A stretch of 64,000 nt of DNA from CAWHQZ01 sp963831645 (GTDB lineage: Bacteria > Pseudomonadota > Alphaproteobacteria > Rhizobiales > Aestuariivirgaceae). The stretch covers positions 186,001 through 250,000 of the forward strand of contig CAWHQZ010000028.1 of the NCBI GenBank assembly GCA_963831645.1, written 5' to 3'. How positions within the stretch are numbered: the stretch's first letter is position 1; each line of letters opens with the position of its first letter. This document shows positions 53,257 through 62,942 of this stretch, in pieces. A program made the position numbers and the translations under genes. The notes under the pieces are model-generated. The model was not told the origin of the DNA, made no database searches, and was given only the letters and a program-made list of their open reading frames with translations.

Positions 53257-54603
53257 CTAGGCCGCCTCTGGCTTGGCTTCGATCGCCTGTCGCTGCCAGG
53301 CGACCCTTACGACAGCGCCGCTCGGTCCGCCACGTCGATTGGCGAGCGAGACGGCGGCTCCGGAACGTTCCAGCAGAGTCTTGGCGATGAAGAAGCCCAG
53401 CCCCATACCTTGATGACCGCGGAAATCGACGTCCGTTTCGGGCAATTCGTAGCCTTCGCGCGTGGTGACAAAAGGGTCGCCGAGACGGCCGATGATTTCC
53501 TCCGCGAAACCCGGACCGTCATCCCGGATGACGATGTCGACGTCGTCGGCGGTCCACCGCGGTTCGACGTCAACCCGGCTGGTAGCGAAATCAACGGCAT
53601 TTTCGAGCAGGTTGCCAAGCCCGAAGGCCACTGCCGGATTGCGGGCAATCCATGGCTCAGGCACCGGAGCCGTGCCGTCTTCGTCCGGCGCATTGGGCGG
53701 GTTGTCGACGATGATCGCGACATCCGGACCGCGTAGCGGCGCCACGATCTCCTCGATCATTACGGTGAGCTTCAGGCGTGCGAACATGGCGTCGCTGCGG
53801 GCTTCGCGATCGGCCAGACGCGACAGGATGTCCCGACACCGCCCGGCCTGGCTGACCAGGAGATCCAGATCGCCCGTATGCGGACTGTCGGCCGGGAACT
53901 CGCGCTTGAGCTCCTTGGCGACGAGCGCAATCGTCGCCAGCGGCGTGCCGAGTTCATGCGCGGCGGCGGCGGCAAGCCCGTCGAGGGCGGATAGCTGCTG
54001 TTCGCGGGCGAGTACCAGTTCGGTCGCCGCCAGGGCTTCCGACATCAGTCGTGCTTCGCCGGCGATCCGGCTGGCATAGAGCGCAGAGAACAGCGTGCCG
54101 CACAACAACGCTGCCCACAGCCCCGCGACATAGAGCGGCGGCATCACGAGTGGAGCGTCCGTACCCCATGGCAACGGCAGATGCCAGACCATGAGCAGGG
54201 TCGAGAGTGACAACGTCAGTGCCGCGAGCCAGATCGTAAAGCGCCGCGGCAGCGCCGTGGCCGAAATGGTCACCGGCACGAGAAACAGAAACGCGAAGGG
54301 ATTGGCCAGTCCGCCGGTCAGATAGAGCAGAACCGCAAGCTGCACGATGTCGTAGCCGAGAAGCCAGGCCGTGCTGTGATCCGACAGGCGGACGGTGGCA
54401 TGCCAGCGCAGCGCCAGAAAGATGTTGAGCCATGCCGAAAGCGCTATGACGGCGAGGCAATACGCCAGCGGCAGCTTGAATCCCAGGCCCAGACCCACCA
54501 CCAGCACAGCGCCCGTCTGGCCGATCACGGCGATCCAGCGCAGCCACACCAGCGTTTGCAGGCGCAGTCCGCGAATGCTTGCGTCGTTTTCGGATCTGTT
54601 CAT
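53257..54603 (-). CDS. actS: ActS/RegB-type redox-sensing histidine kinase
   Basis: A 448-residue membrane kinase with about six TM segments. The quinone-related motif GGLANPFAFLF occurs in the third region; the H-box is LAAAAAHELGTPLATIALVA; the ATP-binding domain has GLGNLLENAVDFA, RDDGPGFAEE and GMGLGFFIAKTL. It phosphorylates ActR in response to respiratory redox state and so can govern oxidase genes like those in this window. It is divergent from SCO with 54 bases between starts. Confidence 0.95.
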   Translation of the reverse strand: MNRSENDASIRGLRLQTLVWLRWIAVIGQTGAVLVVGLGLGFKLPLAYCLAVIALSAWLNIFLALRWHATVRLSDHSTAWLLGYDIVQLAVLLYLTGGLANPFAFLFLVPVTISATALPRRFTIWLAALTLSLSTLLMVWHLPLPWGTDAPLVMPPLYVAGLWAALLCGTLFSALYASRIAGEARLMSEALAATELVLAREQQLSALDGLAAAAAHELGTPLATIALVAKELKREFPADSPHTGDLDLLVSQAGRCRDILSRLADREARSDAMFARLKLTVMIEEIVAPLRGPDVAIIVDNPPNAPDEDGTAPVPEPWIARNPAVAFGLGNLLENAVDFATSRVDVEPRWTADDVDIVIRDDGPGFAEEIIGRLGDPFVTTREGYELPETDVDFRGHQGMGLGFFIAKTLLERSGAAVSLANRRGGPSGAVVRVAWQRQAIEAKPEAA

Positions 54604-54657
54604 TTTCCGGCGGAGTGTGCTCTAACGGCGGCTATCGCCGCCCACCAGGATACCGAG

Positions 54658-55254
54658 TTGAACACCCGGCTCTTCGCATTTCTCACCATCCTCATCGCCC
54701 TGGGAATCCTCGGCGCCGCCGCCCTGACCGTGTTCAGGCCTCAGCCGGTTAGCGTGACCACGGGTGAAGCGCTGGTCGGCGGACCGTTCACCCTCACCGC
54801 GCACACGGGCGAGCGGGTCAGCAACGAGACCTTCCGGGGCAAGCTCATGCTCCTGGTATTCGGCTTTACCTACTGCCCGGACGTCTGCCCGACGGAGCTG
54901 CAGGTGGTCTCCGCGGCCCTCGACGAGATGGGAACGAAGGCGGCAGATATCCAGCCCCTGTTCGTCACCATCGATCCGGAACGCGACACCCCGGCAGTCC
55001 TGGCGGCCTATGTCGGAAACTTCCATCCCCGCCTCATCGGACTTACGGGGACACCTGAGGAGATCCGGACCATCGCCGCCGCCTACCGGGTCTACTACGC
55101 TCGTGCCAAGGGCGGAAGCGACGCCGACTACCTGATGGACCATTCGAGCATTATATACCTCATGGGGCGTGACGGCCGGTTCCTGAAGCACTTCAGCTAT
55201 TCAACCGACGCCGCCAAGCTGGCCGAGGGCATTACCCGCGCGATCGGCGGCTGA
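54658..55254 (+). CDS. senC: SCO1/SenC/PrrC copper chaperone
   Basis: A 198-residue membrane-anchored thioredoxin-fold protein that delivers copper to the CuA site of cytochrome oxidase. One N-terminal TM (LFAFLTILIALGILGAAALT), copper ligands CPDVC in FGFTYCPDVCPTELQ and His in YLMDHSSIIYLMG, and TIDPERDTPAVLAAYV are present. I chose the TTG start preceded by AGGA because the in-frame sequence upstream overlaps actS on the other strand. Adjacency to actSR is conserved in the class. Confidence 0.93.
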   Translation: MNTRLFAFLTILIALGILGAAALTVFRPQPVSVTTGEALVGGPFTLTAHTGERVSNETFRGKLMLLVFGFTYCPDVCPTELQVVSAALDEMGTKAADIQPLFVTIDPERDTPAVLAAYVGNFHPRLIGLTGTPEEIRTIAAAYRVYYARAKGGSDADYLMDHSSIIYLMGRDGRFLKHFSYSTDAAKLAEGITRAIGG

Positions 55255-55390
55255 AACCCGACCGCTGCCTGCCGGCGTTAATGGTCCGTTAACAATTTGA
55301 CGCACTGTAAATACATGCTTCGGAAGCCTTATTCGCTATTGCGGCGCAGCCGAATCTTCTGGCAAAGTCGAGCCAGAGCGGGGGAATTCG

Positions 55391-56656
55391 GTGCTCTATG
55401 ACCTCTTTGAGCTGAAGCAGGCTGCAGCTGCGCCTATCAACGCGGCTGCGGGATGGGGACAGTTTCTGTGGACCCATCCCAGCAATCCTCTGTCCCGAAC
55501 CCTCTTGGGCCGCAACGTCGCCGCCTCCATGGAACTCATGGAGAGGTCGACCCGGCGCTTTGGCCGCCAGTCGTTCGGCATCGCCATGACGGAGAGCAAC
55601 GGCGTGAAGGCGCCGGTGCTGGAGCAGGTGGTCTGGCAGAAGCCGTTCTGCCGTCTCGTTCACTTCGCCAAGCCCGGCAGCAGATCGGATGCCGACGAAC
55701 CGCGGTTCCTGCTGGTTGCGCCGATGTCCGGACACCATTCGACTCTGTTGCGCGGCACGGTCGAAGCCATGTTGCCGCACGGCGACATCTATCTGACCGA
55801 CTGGACGGACGCCCGCGACGTGCCGGTACGGGAAGGCTCCTTCGACCTCGATGACTATATCGACTACCTCTTCGAGATGCTGGCCCATCTGGGTCCCGAC
55901 CTGCACGTGGTTGCGATATGCCAGCCCTCGGTCCCGGTGCTCGCCGCGGTCGCGCTCATGTCGGCGCGCCACGATCGCAATACTCCGCAATCGATGATCC
56001 TGATGGGCGGTCCCATCGACACGCGGCGCAATCCGACCGCCGTCAACCGCTATGCGGAGGAACGCGGCGTCGAGTGGTTCCGCCGGCATGCCATCGTCAA
56101 GGTGCCGTTCTTCTATCCGGGCTTCATGCGCGAGGTCTATCCCGGTTTCCTGCAGCTTACCGGTTTCGTGGCGATGAACTTCGAGCGTCACGTGAACGCC
56201 CATCGCGAGCTCTACTGGAACCTCGTCGAAGGCAACGACGACCGCGCCGACAAGCACAAGGAGTTCTACAACGAGTATCTGTCGGTCATGGATCTCACCG
56301 CCGAGTTCTATCTGCAGACGGTGGAGCGGGTGTTCGTGGGCAAACATCTGGCCACCGGTGAGTTTCGCCACCGGGGTCGGCCTGTCGATCCTTCGGCCAT
56401 CGTGAACACTGCCCTCATGACCATCGAAGGCGAGCGCGACGATATCTCCGGCGTCGGGCAGACCGAGGCCGCGCACGACCTGTGCCCGGCCATTCCGGCA
56501 GCGCGGCGGCGCCACTATCTGCAGAAGGAAGTCGGACATTATGGTGTATTCAGTGGCAGTCGCTTCCGGAACGGAGCCCTGCCGGAGATGCTGCACTTCG
56601 TAACGGGTCTCAAGCCCGCAAAGCGGAAGCAGCCCGTCCTCCTGAAGGCAAGCTGA
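55391..56656 (+). CDS. phaZ: Intracellular polyhydroxyalkanoate depolymerase
   Basis: A 421-residue cytoplasmic granule-associated hydrolase that mobilises PHB. The start is GTG (MLYDLFELKQAAAAPINAAA). The alpha/beta hydrolase signatures include FLLVAPMSGHHSTLLRGTVE, IYLTDWTDARDVPV, and the nucleophile elbow VVAICQPSVPVLAAV in which Cys replaces the lipase Ser, as in the intracellular depolymerase family; the C-terminal catalytic His lies in KEVGHYGVFSGSRF. It is followed directly by the YgjP-type protease gene. Confidence 0.94.
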   Translation: MLYDLFELKQAAAAPINAAAGWGQFLWTHPSNPLSRTLLGRNVAASMELMERSTRRFGRQSFGIAMTESNGVKAPVLEQVVWQKPFCRLVHFAKPGSRSDADEPRFLLVAPMSGHHSTLLRGTVEAMLPHGDIYLTDWTDARDVPVREGSFDLDDYIDYLFEMLAHLGPDLHVVAICQPSVPVLAAVALMSARHDRNTPQSMILMGGPIDTRRNPTAVNRYAEERGVEWFRRHAIVKVPFFYPGFMREVYPGFLQLTGFVAMNFERHVNAHRELYWNLVEGNDDRADKHKEFYNEYLSVMDLTAEFYLQTVERVFVGKHLATGEFRHRGRPVDPSAIVNTALMTIEGERDDISGVGQTEAAHDLCPAIPAARRRHYLQKEVGHYGVFSGSRFRNGALPEMLHFVTGLKPAKRKQPVLLKAS

Positions 56657-57409
56657 TTGCGAGGGGGCTCGCGCGCACTCCTGCGGGATGGGCGCACTGC
56701 CATCGAGGCCGCCCAACTGTTGGTCGATGGACGCCTGGTCCCCGTCGTCCTCAAGCGCAACTCCAGGGCCCGCCGCATCATCCTGCGCTTCGACCGCGCC
56801 GGCACGGCCATCGAAATCACCTTGCCGCGCCGGGCGACCCGCGAGGCCGCGCTTGCATTTGCGGAGGAGCACAAAGGCTGGATTGAGCGGCGCCTGAAAC
56901 GCGCTCCTCCGCGGGTCGCCTTCGCCGCCGGAAGCGTCATCCCGCTGCGCGGCGAGATGCATCTCGTGTGCCACCGCCCGCTGCAGCGGGGCCCGGTCCT
57001 TCCTGCCTGGGTGGGCGGCCAGCCGGTGCTGTGTGTGGCGGGAAGCGAGGCGCACCTTGCCCGCCGCGTGCGCGACTGGCTCAAGGCCGAAGCACGCAAG
57101 GACCTGGCGGCCGCGTGCGGGCGCTACGCCTCGGCCATGGGCGTCAAGTTCCGCAAGCTCACCGTTCGCGATCAAATGAGCCGCTGGGGGTCGTGTTCGG
57201 CCTCGGGAGCCCTTGCGTTTTCCTGGCGACTGATTTTGGCGCCGCCGCATGTCCTCGACTACGTTGCCGTCCACGAGGTGGCGCATCTTGTCGAGATGAA
57301 CCACGGTCCTGCGTTCTGGAAGCTGGTGGAACGGCATTCTCCGGGCTGCCGAGCGGCCCGGTCATGGCTGAGGCAGCATGGCGCCGGCCTGCATGGCTAT
57401 GGCTCGTGA
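56657..57409 (+). CDS. YgjP-type M48/DUF45 metallopeptidase
   Basis: A 250-residue protein of the SprT/YgjP zincin group. The zinc motif is YVAVHEVAHLVEMNHGPAFW (HExxH with a downstream His), preceded by the family block DQMSRWGSCSASGALAFSWR. The likely start is TTG directly after the phaZ stop, so the genes are coupled. The substrate is unknown. Confidence 0.9.
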   Translation: MRGGSRALLRDGRTAIEAAQLLVDGRLVPVVLKRNSRARRIILRFDRAGTAIEITLPRRATREAALAFAEEHKGWIERRLKRAPPRVAFAAGSVIPLRGEMHLVCHRPLQRGPVLPAWVGGQPVLCVAGSEAHLARRVRDWLKAEARKDLAAACGRYASAMGVKFRKLTVRDQMSRWGSCSASGALAFSWRLILAPPHVLDYVAVHEVAHLVEMNHGPAFWKLVERHSPGCRAARSWLRQHGAGLHGYGS

Positions 57410-57426
57410 GCGGGATGCCCCCAGCA

Positions 57427-59505
57427 CTACCTTTCGTGCATGCGGCGCAGGCGGCGCTTGATGCGTTCGGCACGCCTTTTCTGTAGCGCGCCGCCGTACT
57501 CCTCGGCCGCCACCGGGTCGTTGCGCGCCAGCCTGCGGCCGAAGAGTTCGCTGATTGCATCGAAAATGCCGCCGCCGTAGGCGGGCGGGCTTTCCGGGAC
57601 CGCCTGATAGTCGCCGGGTAAGGCGGCAAACTCGACGCCCTTGTGGGCCGGCGCCATGACGTCTTTCCAGATGTCGGCCGGCAGGGCGCCGCCGGTCACG
57701 TTCCGGGTTGGGCGGTTGTCGTCGTTGCCGACCCATACGCCGCACACCAGATAGGGCGAGTAGCCGACGAACCAGGCATCGCGGTAGCTCTGGCTGGTGC
57801 CGGTCTTGCCGGCGATATCCTGGTTCTCGATTCTGGCGCGCTTGCCGGTGCCCGAGCGGATGACTTCGCGCAGCATCAGGTTCATGGCGCCGACGTCGGC
57901 GTCAGCGATCACGATGCCGAGCCCGCTGCCCTTGCGCTCATAGATCACATCGCCGTCGCGGGTAGTGATCCGGGTCACGACATGGGGCAACACGGCCCGC
58001 CCGCCATTGGCGAACGGCGTGAAGGCCGTGGTCAGCTCGAGAAGAGAGACTTCGGAAGTGCCGAGAGCCAGCGAGGCGTTGGCCGCGAGGTCGGAGTTGA
58101 TGCCGAGACGGTGCGCCGTGGTGACGACATTTTCCGGGCCGACGTTGACGGCGACCTTGGCGGCGACGGAGTTTATCGACTGGGCCAGAGCCCGGGTCAG
58201 CGTCACCCGCCCCAGGTATTTGTGCTTGTAGTTGTCGGGTTCCCAGTCGCCGAATCGAACCGGCTCGTCGATTTCGACGCTCTCCGGGGTGAGACCGCGC
58301 TCGAGCGCGGTCAGATATACGAACGGCTTGAACGCCGAGCCCGGCTGGCGCTTGGCCTTGACGGCGCGATTGAACTGGCTCTTGAGGTAGGACTTGCCGC
58401 CGACCATCGCCAGGACCGCGCCGGACATATCCATCATCACCACCGCGCCCTCGCTGACACCGAGTTTGCCGCCCTCGTTAATGACGCGCCGTCGCACCGC
58501 CTTTTCGGCCAGGGTCTGGAGATTGTGAAAGATCGTGGTCTCGACGATGATCGACTGGTCATAGTTCTTGACCAGCTCGGGAAGCTGCTCGCTGACCCAG
58601 TCGACGACATATTGGGTGGCTGGGAGATAAGTCGATGATTTTACGGCGGCAGGTGCGTTGGCGGCGTTGTCGGCTTCACCCCGGGTGATGAACCCGGCTT
58701 CGACCATGGCTCGCAGTACCTGCTCGGCGCGAGCCCGCGACTGGCGAGGGCTGTTGATCGGATTGAGCACGGAAGGAGCGCGCAAGACGCCGGCCAGGAC
58801 CGCCGATTCCGACAGCGAGACGTCGCGAGCCGACTTCGCGAAAAATTTCTGGGCAGCCTTTTCGACACCGGTGGCGCCGGCGCCGAAATAAACCCGGTTC
58901 AGATAGAGCTGCAGGATCTCGTCCTTGCTGTATTTGGCCTCCAGCCACAGCGCCAGCACCACTTCCTGGAGCTTGCGCTTCATCGTCCGCTCGGGATCGA
59001 GAAACAGATTCTTGGCGAGCTGCTGGCTCAAGGTCGAGCCGCCCTCGATGATCCGCCCCGCCTTGTAGTTGGCCAGCATCGCGCGGGTCAGGCCCACGGG
59101 GTCGATACCGAAGTGACGGTAAAAGCGCCGGTCTTCGATGGCCATCACAGCCTGGGGCAGATATGCCGGCAACTCATCGAGCCTCACCTCGTCCCCGAAG
59201 AATGCGCCCCGTTCGGCGATGACATCGCCGTTTGCCGCCAGCACGATCATCCCAGGCTCGCGTTCCGGTATCCTGAACAGGCTCTGGGTATCGAGCGAGA
59301 GCCACACGTAGGCTGTGAGCGCGGCGAGAGCGATCACGCCCCAGACGCTCAGCGTCACTGCCCAGCCGAGGAGCCGAAAGACGAGCGGCCGACGGCGGTT
59401 TTTGTGCCGGCCGGGCTTGGCCGCGCGGTCGGAGAACAGTTGTGGATCGGCCCGGTTGTCGGCCCGGCGGCGCTCGCGGTCAGATCGAGAACGGAAAATT
59501 CCCAT
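57427..59505 (-). CDS. Class A penicillin-binding protein (PBP1A family)
   Basis: A 692-residue bifunctional murein synthase. One N-terminal TM (LGWAVTLSVWGVIALAALTA); the GT51 glycosyltransferase with catalytic Glu in MAIEDRRFYRHFGIDPVGL and GGSTLSQQLAKNLFL; and the transpeptidase with SxxK in RQPGSAFKPFVYLTA, SIN in LAQSINSVAA and KTGT in IAGKTGTSQSYRDAWFVG. The C-terminus is basic. The start MGIFRSRSDRERRRADN was chosen over an 8-codon longer frame. It is monocistronic. Confidence 0.95.
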   Translation of the reverse strand: MGIFRSRSDRERRRADNRADPQLFSDRAAKPGRHKNRRRPLVFRLLGWAVTLSVWGVIALAALTAYVWLSLDTQSLFRIPEREPGMIVLAANGDVIAERGAFFGDEVRLDELPAYLPQAVMAIEDRRFYRHFGIDPVGLTRAMLANYKAGRIIEGGSTLSQQLAKNLFLDPERTMKRKLQEVVLALWLEAKYSKDEILQLYLNRVYFGAGATGVEKAAQKFFAKSARDVSLSESAVLAGVLRAPSVLNPINSPRQSRARAEQVLRAMVEAGFITRGEADNAANAPAAVKSSTYLPATQYVVDWVSEQLPELVKNYDQSIIVETTIFHNLQTLAEKAVRRRVINEGGKLGVSEGAVVMMDMSGAVLAMVGGKSYLKSQFNRAVKAKRQPGSAFKPFVYLTALERGLTPESVEIDEPVRFGDWEPDNYKHKYLGRVTLTRALAQSINSVAAKVAVNVGPENVVTTAHRLGINSDLAANASLALGTSEVSLLELTTAFTPFANGGRAVLPHVVTRITTRDGDVIYERKGSGLGIVIADADVGAMNLMLREVIRSGTGKRARIENQDIAGKTGTSQSYRDAWFVGYSPYLVCGVWVGNDDNRPTRNVTGGALPADIWKDVMAPAHKGVEFAALPGDYQAVPESPPAYGGGIFDAISELFGRRLARNDPVAAEEYGGALQKRRAERIKRRLRRMHER

Positions 59506-59580
59506 GTCCCGCGCGCAAGATAGGGCCAATCGTGTCTAGATCAAGACAGGTAGCCCGCCGGCGTCGCAGCCGGCGGCGGT

Positions 59581-59853
59581 TCACGCAGCCCTGCCGGATG
59601 AATCCCCGAACGTTGGCCCGTCCCGTCTCGACCAAGCGGCGGTCTTGGCCTCGACCACCACCAGGAGATCGTCGCGGTTGAGGATGGTTTTTGCCCGGCC
59701 GCAAAGCTGCTCGGCGGAGCCTGGATAGTCTACCCACCATACGGTCTGCAGCACCCGGCCGCGCAGGGCGGCGTAGCGCGACAGGTGCGTTTCCATCTGC
59801 TGCGGTGATGGATAGGGACCCGTGAGGTGGCACATGACGATGTAGTTCGCCAT
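59581..59853 (-). CDS. Small SinR/Cas2-fold-like protein
   Basis: A 90-residue protein: MANYIVMCHLTGPYPSPQQM, then LRGRVLQTVWWVDYPGSAEQ and LNRDDLLVVVEAKTAAWS. The order of a first strand xYIVxxxL, a strand xxVLxTVWxV, and a closing DxLLVVE strand is that of stand-alone Cas2-like ferredoxin-fold proteins often annotated SinR-family. No cas1 or CRISPR array is present. Its role is unknown. It lies 118 bases downstream of tctA on the same strand. Confidence 0.65.
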   Translation of the reverse strand: MANYIVMCHLTGPYPSPQQMETHLSRYAALRGRVLQTVWWVDYPGSAEQLCGRAKTILNRDDLLVVVEAKTAAWSRRDGPTFGDSSGRAA

Positions 59854-59971
59854 GTTTTGATGAGAATTGATTCCCCTGAGTTGGGCAAGACATACATCGG
59901 CTGGCAAAGTGACCGATAAGTCACAGTCCCGGAAAAAATCTCCGTGGGGGCACGTGCGGTACGGCTCCTTG

Positions 59972-61478
59972 TCAGCAGGCCGACCTCGCCTCTTCCCCAA
60001 CCGTCAGTTTTTTGAGCAACAGGGGCGCGACGAACACCGACGCCGCGGCAATCAGGAATGCGGCGGAGATCGGATGGGTGAGGAACACCGACGCATCGCC
60101 CTGGCTGATGGCAAGCGCCCGGCGGAACTGCTCCTCGGCGAGCGGGCCGAGGATGAGCCCGATGATGCACGGCGCTACGGGAAACGAGTAGCGCCGCATC
60201 AGGAAGCCGAGGACACCGAGGAGATACAGCAGAATCAGGTCGAGGGTCGAGCGATTGAGGCTGTAGACGCCGAGGGTCGAAAAAACCAGGATGCCCGCGT
60301 AGAGCAGAGGCGCCGGGATCGCCAGCAGGCGGACCCACAGTCCGACCAGCGGCAGGTTGAGGATCAGCAGCATCACATTGCCGATGTAGAGGCTGGCAAT
60401 CAGGCCCCACACGAGGGAACTCGAACCGGTGAACAGCAACGGACCGGGCTGCAGGCCATATTGCTCGAAGGCCACCAGCAGGATCGCGGCGGTTGCAGAC
60501 GTCGGCAGGCCGAGAGTCAGAAGCGGCACCAGCACACCGGCCACTGCGGCGTTGTTGGCGGCCTCCGGCCCCGCCACGCCCTCGATGGCGCCTTTACCGA
60601 ACTCCTCCGGTTTCTTCGAGAGCCTGCGCTCCAGGAAGTAGCAGAGGAAGGTCGGGATCTCGGTGCCGCCGGCCGGCAGGACGCCGAAAGGGAAGCCGAT
60701 TGCGGTGCCGCGCAGCCAGGGTTTCCAGGACCGCGCCCATTCCTCGCCTGTCATGAACAGAGAACCCTTGACCGGGCTGATCTCGGCCTCGCGCAGATCG
60801 GGTCGGGATGCCAGATAGAGTGCCTCTCCGACCGCGAACAGCCCGACCGCGACGACGACGATGTCGATGCCGTGCAGGAGGCCGGGGATGCCGAAGGAAA
60901 GCCGCGGCTGACCGGTCAGGACGTCGATGCCGACAAGGCCGATGGCGATGCCGACGAGGAGGCTGGTGATGCCGCGCACGATCGAGGATCCGAGCAGCGC
61001 CGAGACTGTGGTGAATGCAAACACCATGAGTGCGAAATACTCTGCCGGCCCGAACCGCAGTGCCACGCGCACGAAAACGGGCGCGAGGAAAGTCAGCAGG
61101 ATCGTGCCGATCGTGCCGGCGATGAACGATCCGATCGCTGCCGTGGCGAGCGCGGCTGCACCGCGGCCCTGGCGCGCCATGCGGTTGCCTTCGAGAGATG
61201 TGATGATCGAGCCCGATTCCCCCGGCGTATTGAGCAGGATCGAGGTTGTCGAGGAGCCGTACATGGCGCCGTAGTAGAGACCGGCGAACATGATGAAGGC
61301 TGCGGTCGGGTCAAGCTTGGCGGTCACCGGCAGCAGAAGCGCGATGGTGAGCGCCGGACCGATGCCCGGAAGAATGCCGATGAACGTGCCGAGCGTGACG
61401 CCCAGCAGGGACCACAGCAGGTTGTGGATGGTGAGCGCGGTCGAAAATCCAGAGCAGCAGGGAATCGAGCGCGCTCAC
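59972..61478 (-). CDS. tctA: Tripartite tricarboxylate transporter permease TctA, N-terminal frameshift
   Basis: Large membrane subunit (~500 aa, about 12 TM). The frame from 61327 downward is intact: LDPTAAFIMFAGLYYGAMYG, SSTTSILLNTPGESGSIITS, GTEIPTFLCYFLERRLSK. The N-terminal ~50 residues lie in another frame: a GTG at 61478 (SALDSLLLW), then after a break at the T4 run near 61444, TALTIHNLLWSLLGVTLGTF and IGILPGIGPALTIALLLPVT. A one-base correction would give a normal TctA. It follows tctB by two bases. Confidence 0.9.
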
Positions 61479-61480
61479 GG

Positions 61481-61960
61481 TCAGAGAAGTCCGGAGAGGA
61501 GGCCGCCTGGCAGCTGCAGGTTGAGGAAGCGTGTGAACACCACATAGACCGCTGCCGATAGCGCCAAGGCAATGGCGCCGTCGCGCGCCGCGCGACGGCT
61601 GCCGAAGCCCCAGGCCACCGCCATGAACAACACGGCGGAGGACAGCACGAAGCCCAGCCGCTCAATGAGCAGAACCTGAGCGAAGAAGCCGAGCGAGATG
61701 GCGATGAGCGCGCTCCAGTCCGTTTCCGCAGCATCGGCGCGAAGCGCATGCGGCTTCCGCAGGGAAGCCTCGGCGATGAAGAACGCGCCTGCCGCGGCGA
61801 GCGATGCCGCGGCCAGATAGGGGAACACCTGCGGCCCGACCTTCGCATAGGCGGGCGCCACCTGCATGCGTGAGGTGTCGAAACCGATAACCGCGGCAAT
61901 CGCAACGAGGCCGAGACCGGTGATGAGACCGGCCCGGGACACGCCGTTGTCGCCGCCCAT
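61481..61960 (-). CDS. tctB: Tripartite tricarboxylate transporter small subunit TctB
   Basis: A 159-residue four-TM protein: AGLITGLGLVAIAAVIGFDT, VGPQVFPYLAAASLAAAGAF (the GPxxFP block is typical), ALIAISLGFFAQVLLIERLG and FVLSSAVLFMAVAWGFGSRR, then FTRFLNLQLPGGLLSGLL, a conserved ending. Partner of TctA and TctC. Confidence 0.93.
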   Translation of the reverse strand: MGGDNGVSRAGLITGLGLVAIAAVIGFDTSRMQVAPAYAKVGPQVFPYLAAASLAAAGAFFIAEASLRKPHALRADAAETDWSALIAISLGFFAQVLLIERLGFVLSSAVLFMAVAWGFGSRRAARDGAIALALSAAVYVVFTRFLNLQLPGGLLSGLL

Positions 61961-61964
61961 GATT

Positions 61965-62942
61965 TTACTGGGTCAGACCTATGGTCTTCAGGACTTCGGT
62001 CACCCGCGCGTTCTCCGCCTCGATGAGCTTGGCGAACGCGTCGCCCGCCAGGTAGAGATCGATCCACTTCTTTTCGGCCAGCACCTTCTTCCACCCGTCA
62101 CTCTTCGCCGCGGCATCGACGAGGTCGAGCAGCGCCTGCTTCTGGGCATCATCGAGGCCCGGAGCGGCGACGATGGCGCGCCAGTTGGCAAGGTCCACAT
62201 CCACCCCTTGCTCCTTGAGGGTCGGGATGTCGATGCCGGCGACCCGCTCGGGCGCCGAGATCGCCAGCGCGCGCAGCTCGCCCGATTTGATCTGGCCTTC
62301 CCATTCGCCGTAGCCGCTGATGCCGGCGGTGACGTGACCGCCCAGGATCGCCGCAAGCGCCTCCCCGCCGCCCGAGAACGGCACGTAGTTGAGTTTCGCC
62401 AGGTCCGCGCCACCCGCCTTGGCGATGAGGCCGGCCAGGATGTGATCGGTGCCGCCGGCCGAGCCGCCGCCCCAGGCGACCGCGCCCGTGTCGGACTTGA
62501 GCTTGGCCATCAGGTCGCCGAGCGTTTTGATTTCAGAAGCAGCCGGCACGACCACCACCTCGTATTCGCCGGTGAGGCGGGCGATCGGCGTTACCTGTTC
62601 GAGAGTAGCCGGCGACTTGTTGGTGAGGATGGCGCCGAGCATGACAAGGCCGTTGACCATGAGCACGTCGCCGTTGCCCTTTTCCCTATCGACCAGCTGG
62701 GCGAGGCCGACGGTGCCGCCGGCGCCGGCAACGTTTTCGACCGTCACCGACTTGACCTGGCCGCCCGCCTTGATCACTTCCTCGAGCGCGCGTGCCGTCT
62801 GGTCCCAGCCGCCGCCCGGCTTTGCCGGTGCGATGATCCGCAGATCATCGAGCGCCAGTACCGGCGAAGCGAATGGCAAGCCCGCGATGGCGAGTTCGGT
62901 GGCAAGAAGAGCGGCGAGTTTCAGGCCTGATCGACGGTCCAT
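61965..62942 (-). CDS. tctC: Tripartite tricarboxylate transporter receptor TctC
   Basis: A 325-residue periplasmic binding protein (Bug family). The start MDRRSGLKLAALLATELAIA opens a signal peptide ending PVLA. DLRIIAPAKPGGGWDQTARA is the TctC pattern for carboxylate binding, and GGTVGLAQLVDREKGNGDVL and GAVAWGGGSAGGTDHILAGL line the pocket. The order tctC-tctB-tctA on one strand is canonical. The ligand is probably a di- or tricarboxylate but is not readable from sequence. Confidence 0.93.
   Translation of the reverse strand: MDRRSGLKLAALLATELAIAGLPFASPVLALDDLRIIAPAKPGGGWDQTARALEEVIKAGGQVKSVTVENVAGAGGTVGLAQLVDREKGNGDVLMVNGLVMLGAILTNKSPATLEQVTPIARLTGEYEVVVVPAASEIKTLGDLMAKLKSDTGAVAWGGGSAGGTDHILAGLIAKAGGADLAKLNYVPFSGGGEALAAILGGHVTAGISGYGEWEGQIKSGELRALAISAPERVAGIDIPTLKEQGVDVDLANWRAIVAAPGLDDAQKQALLDLVDAAAKSDGWKKVLAEKKWIDLYLAGDAFAKLIEAENARVTEVLKTIGLTQ

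Noticed and set aside
49695..53736. Two plus-strand open frames of ~670 codons across the dehydrogenase operon and actRS
   Set aside because: Both oppose clearly coding minus-strand genes and carry no domains.
55289..57337. A 682-codon minus-strand open frame across phaZ and the YgjP gene
   Set aside because: Antisense shadow; phaZ and the HExxH gene on the plus strand have full motifs.
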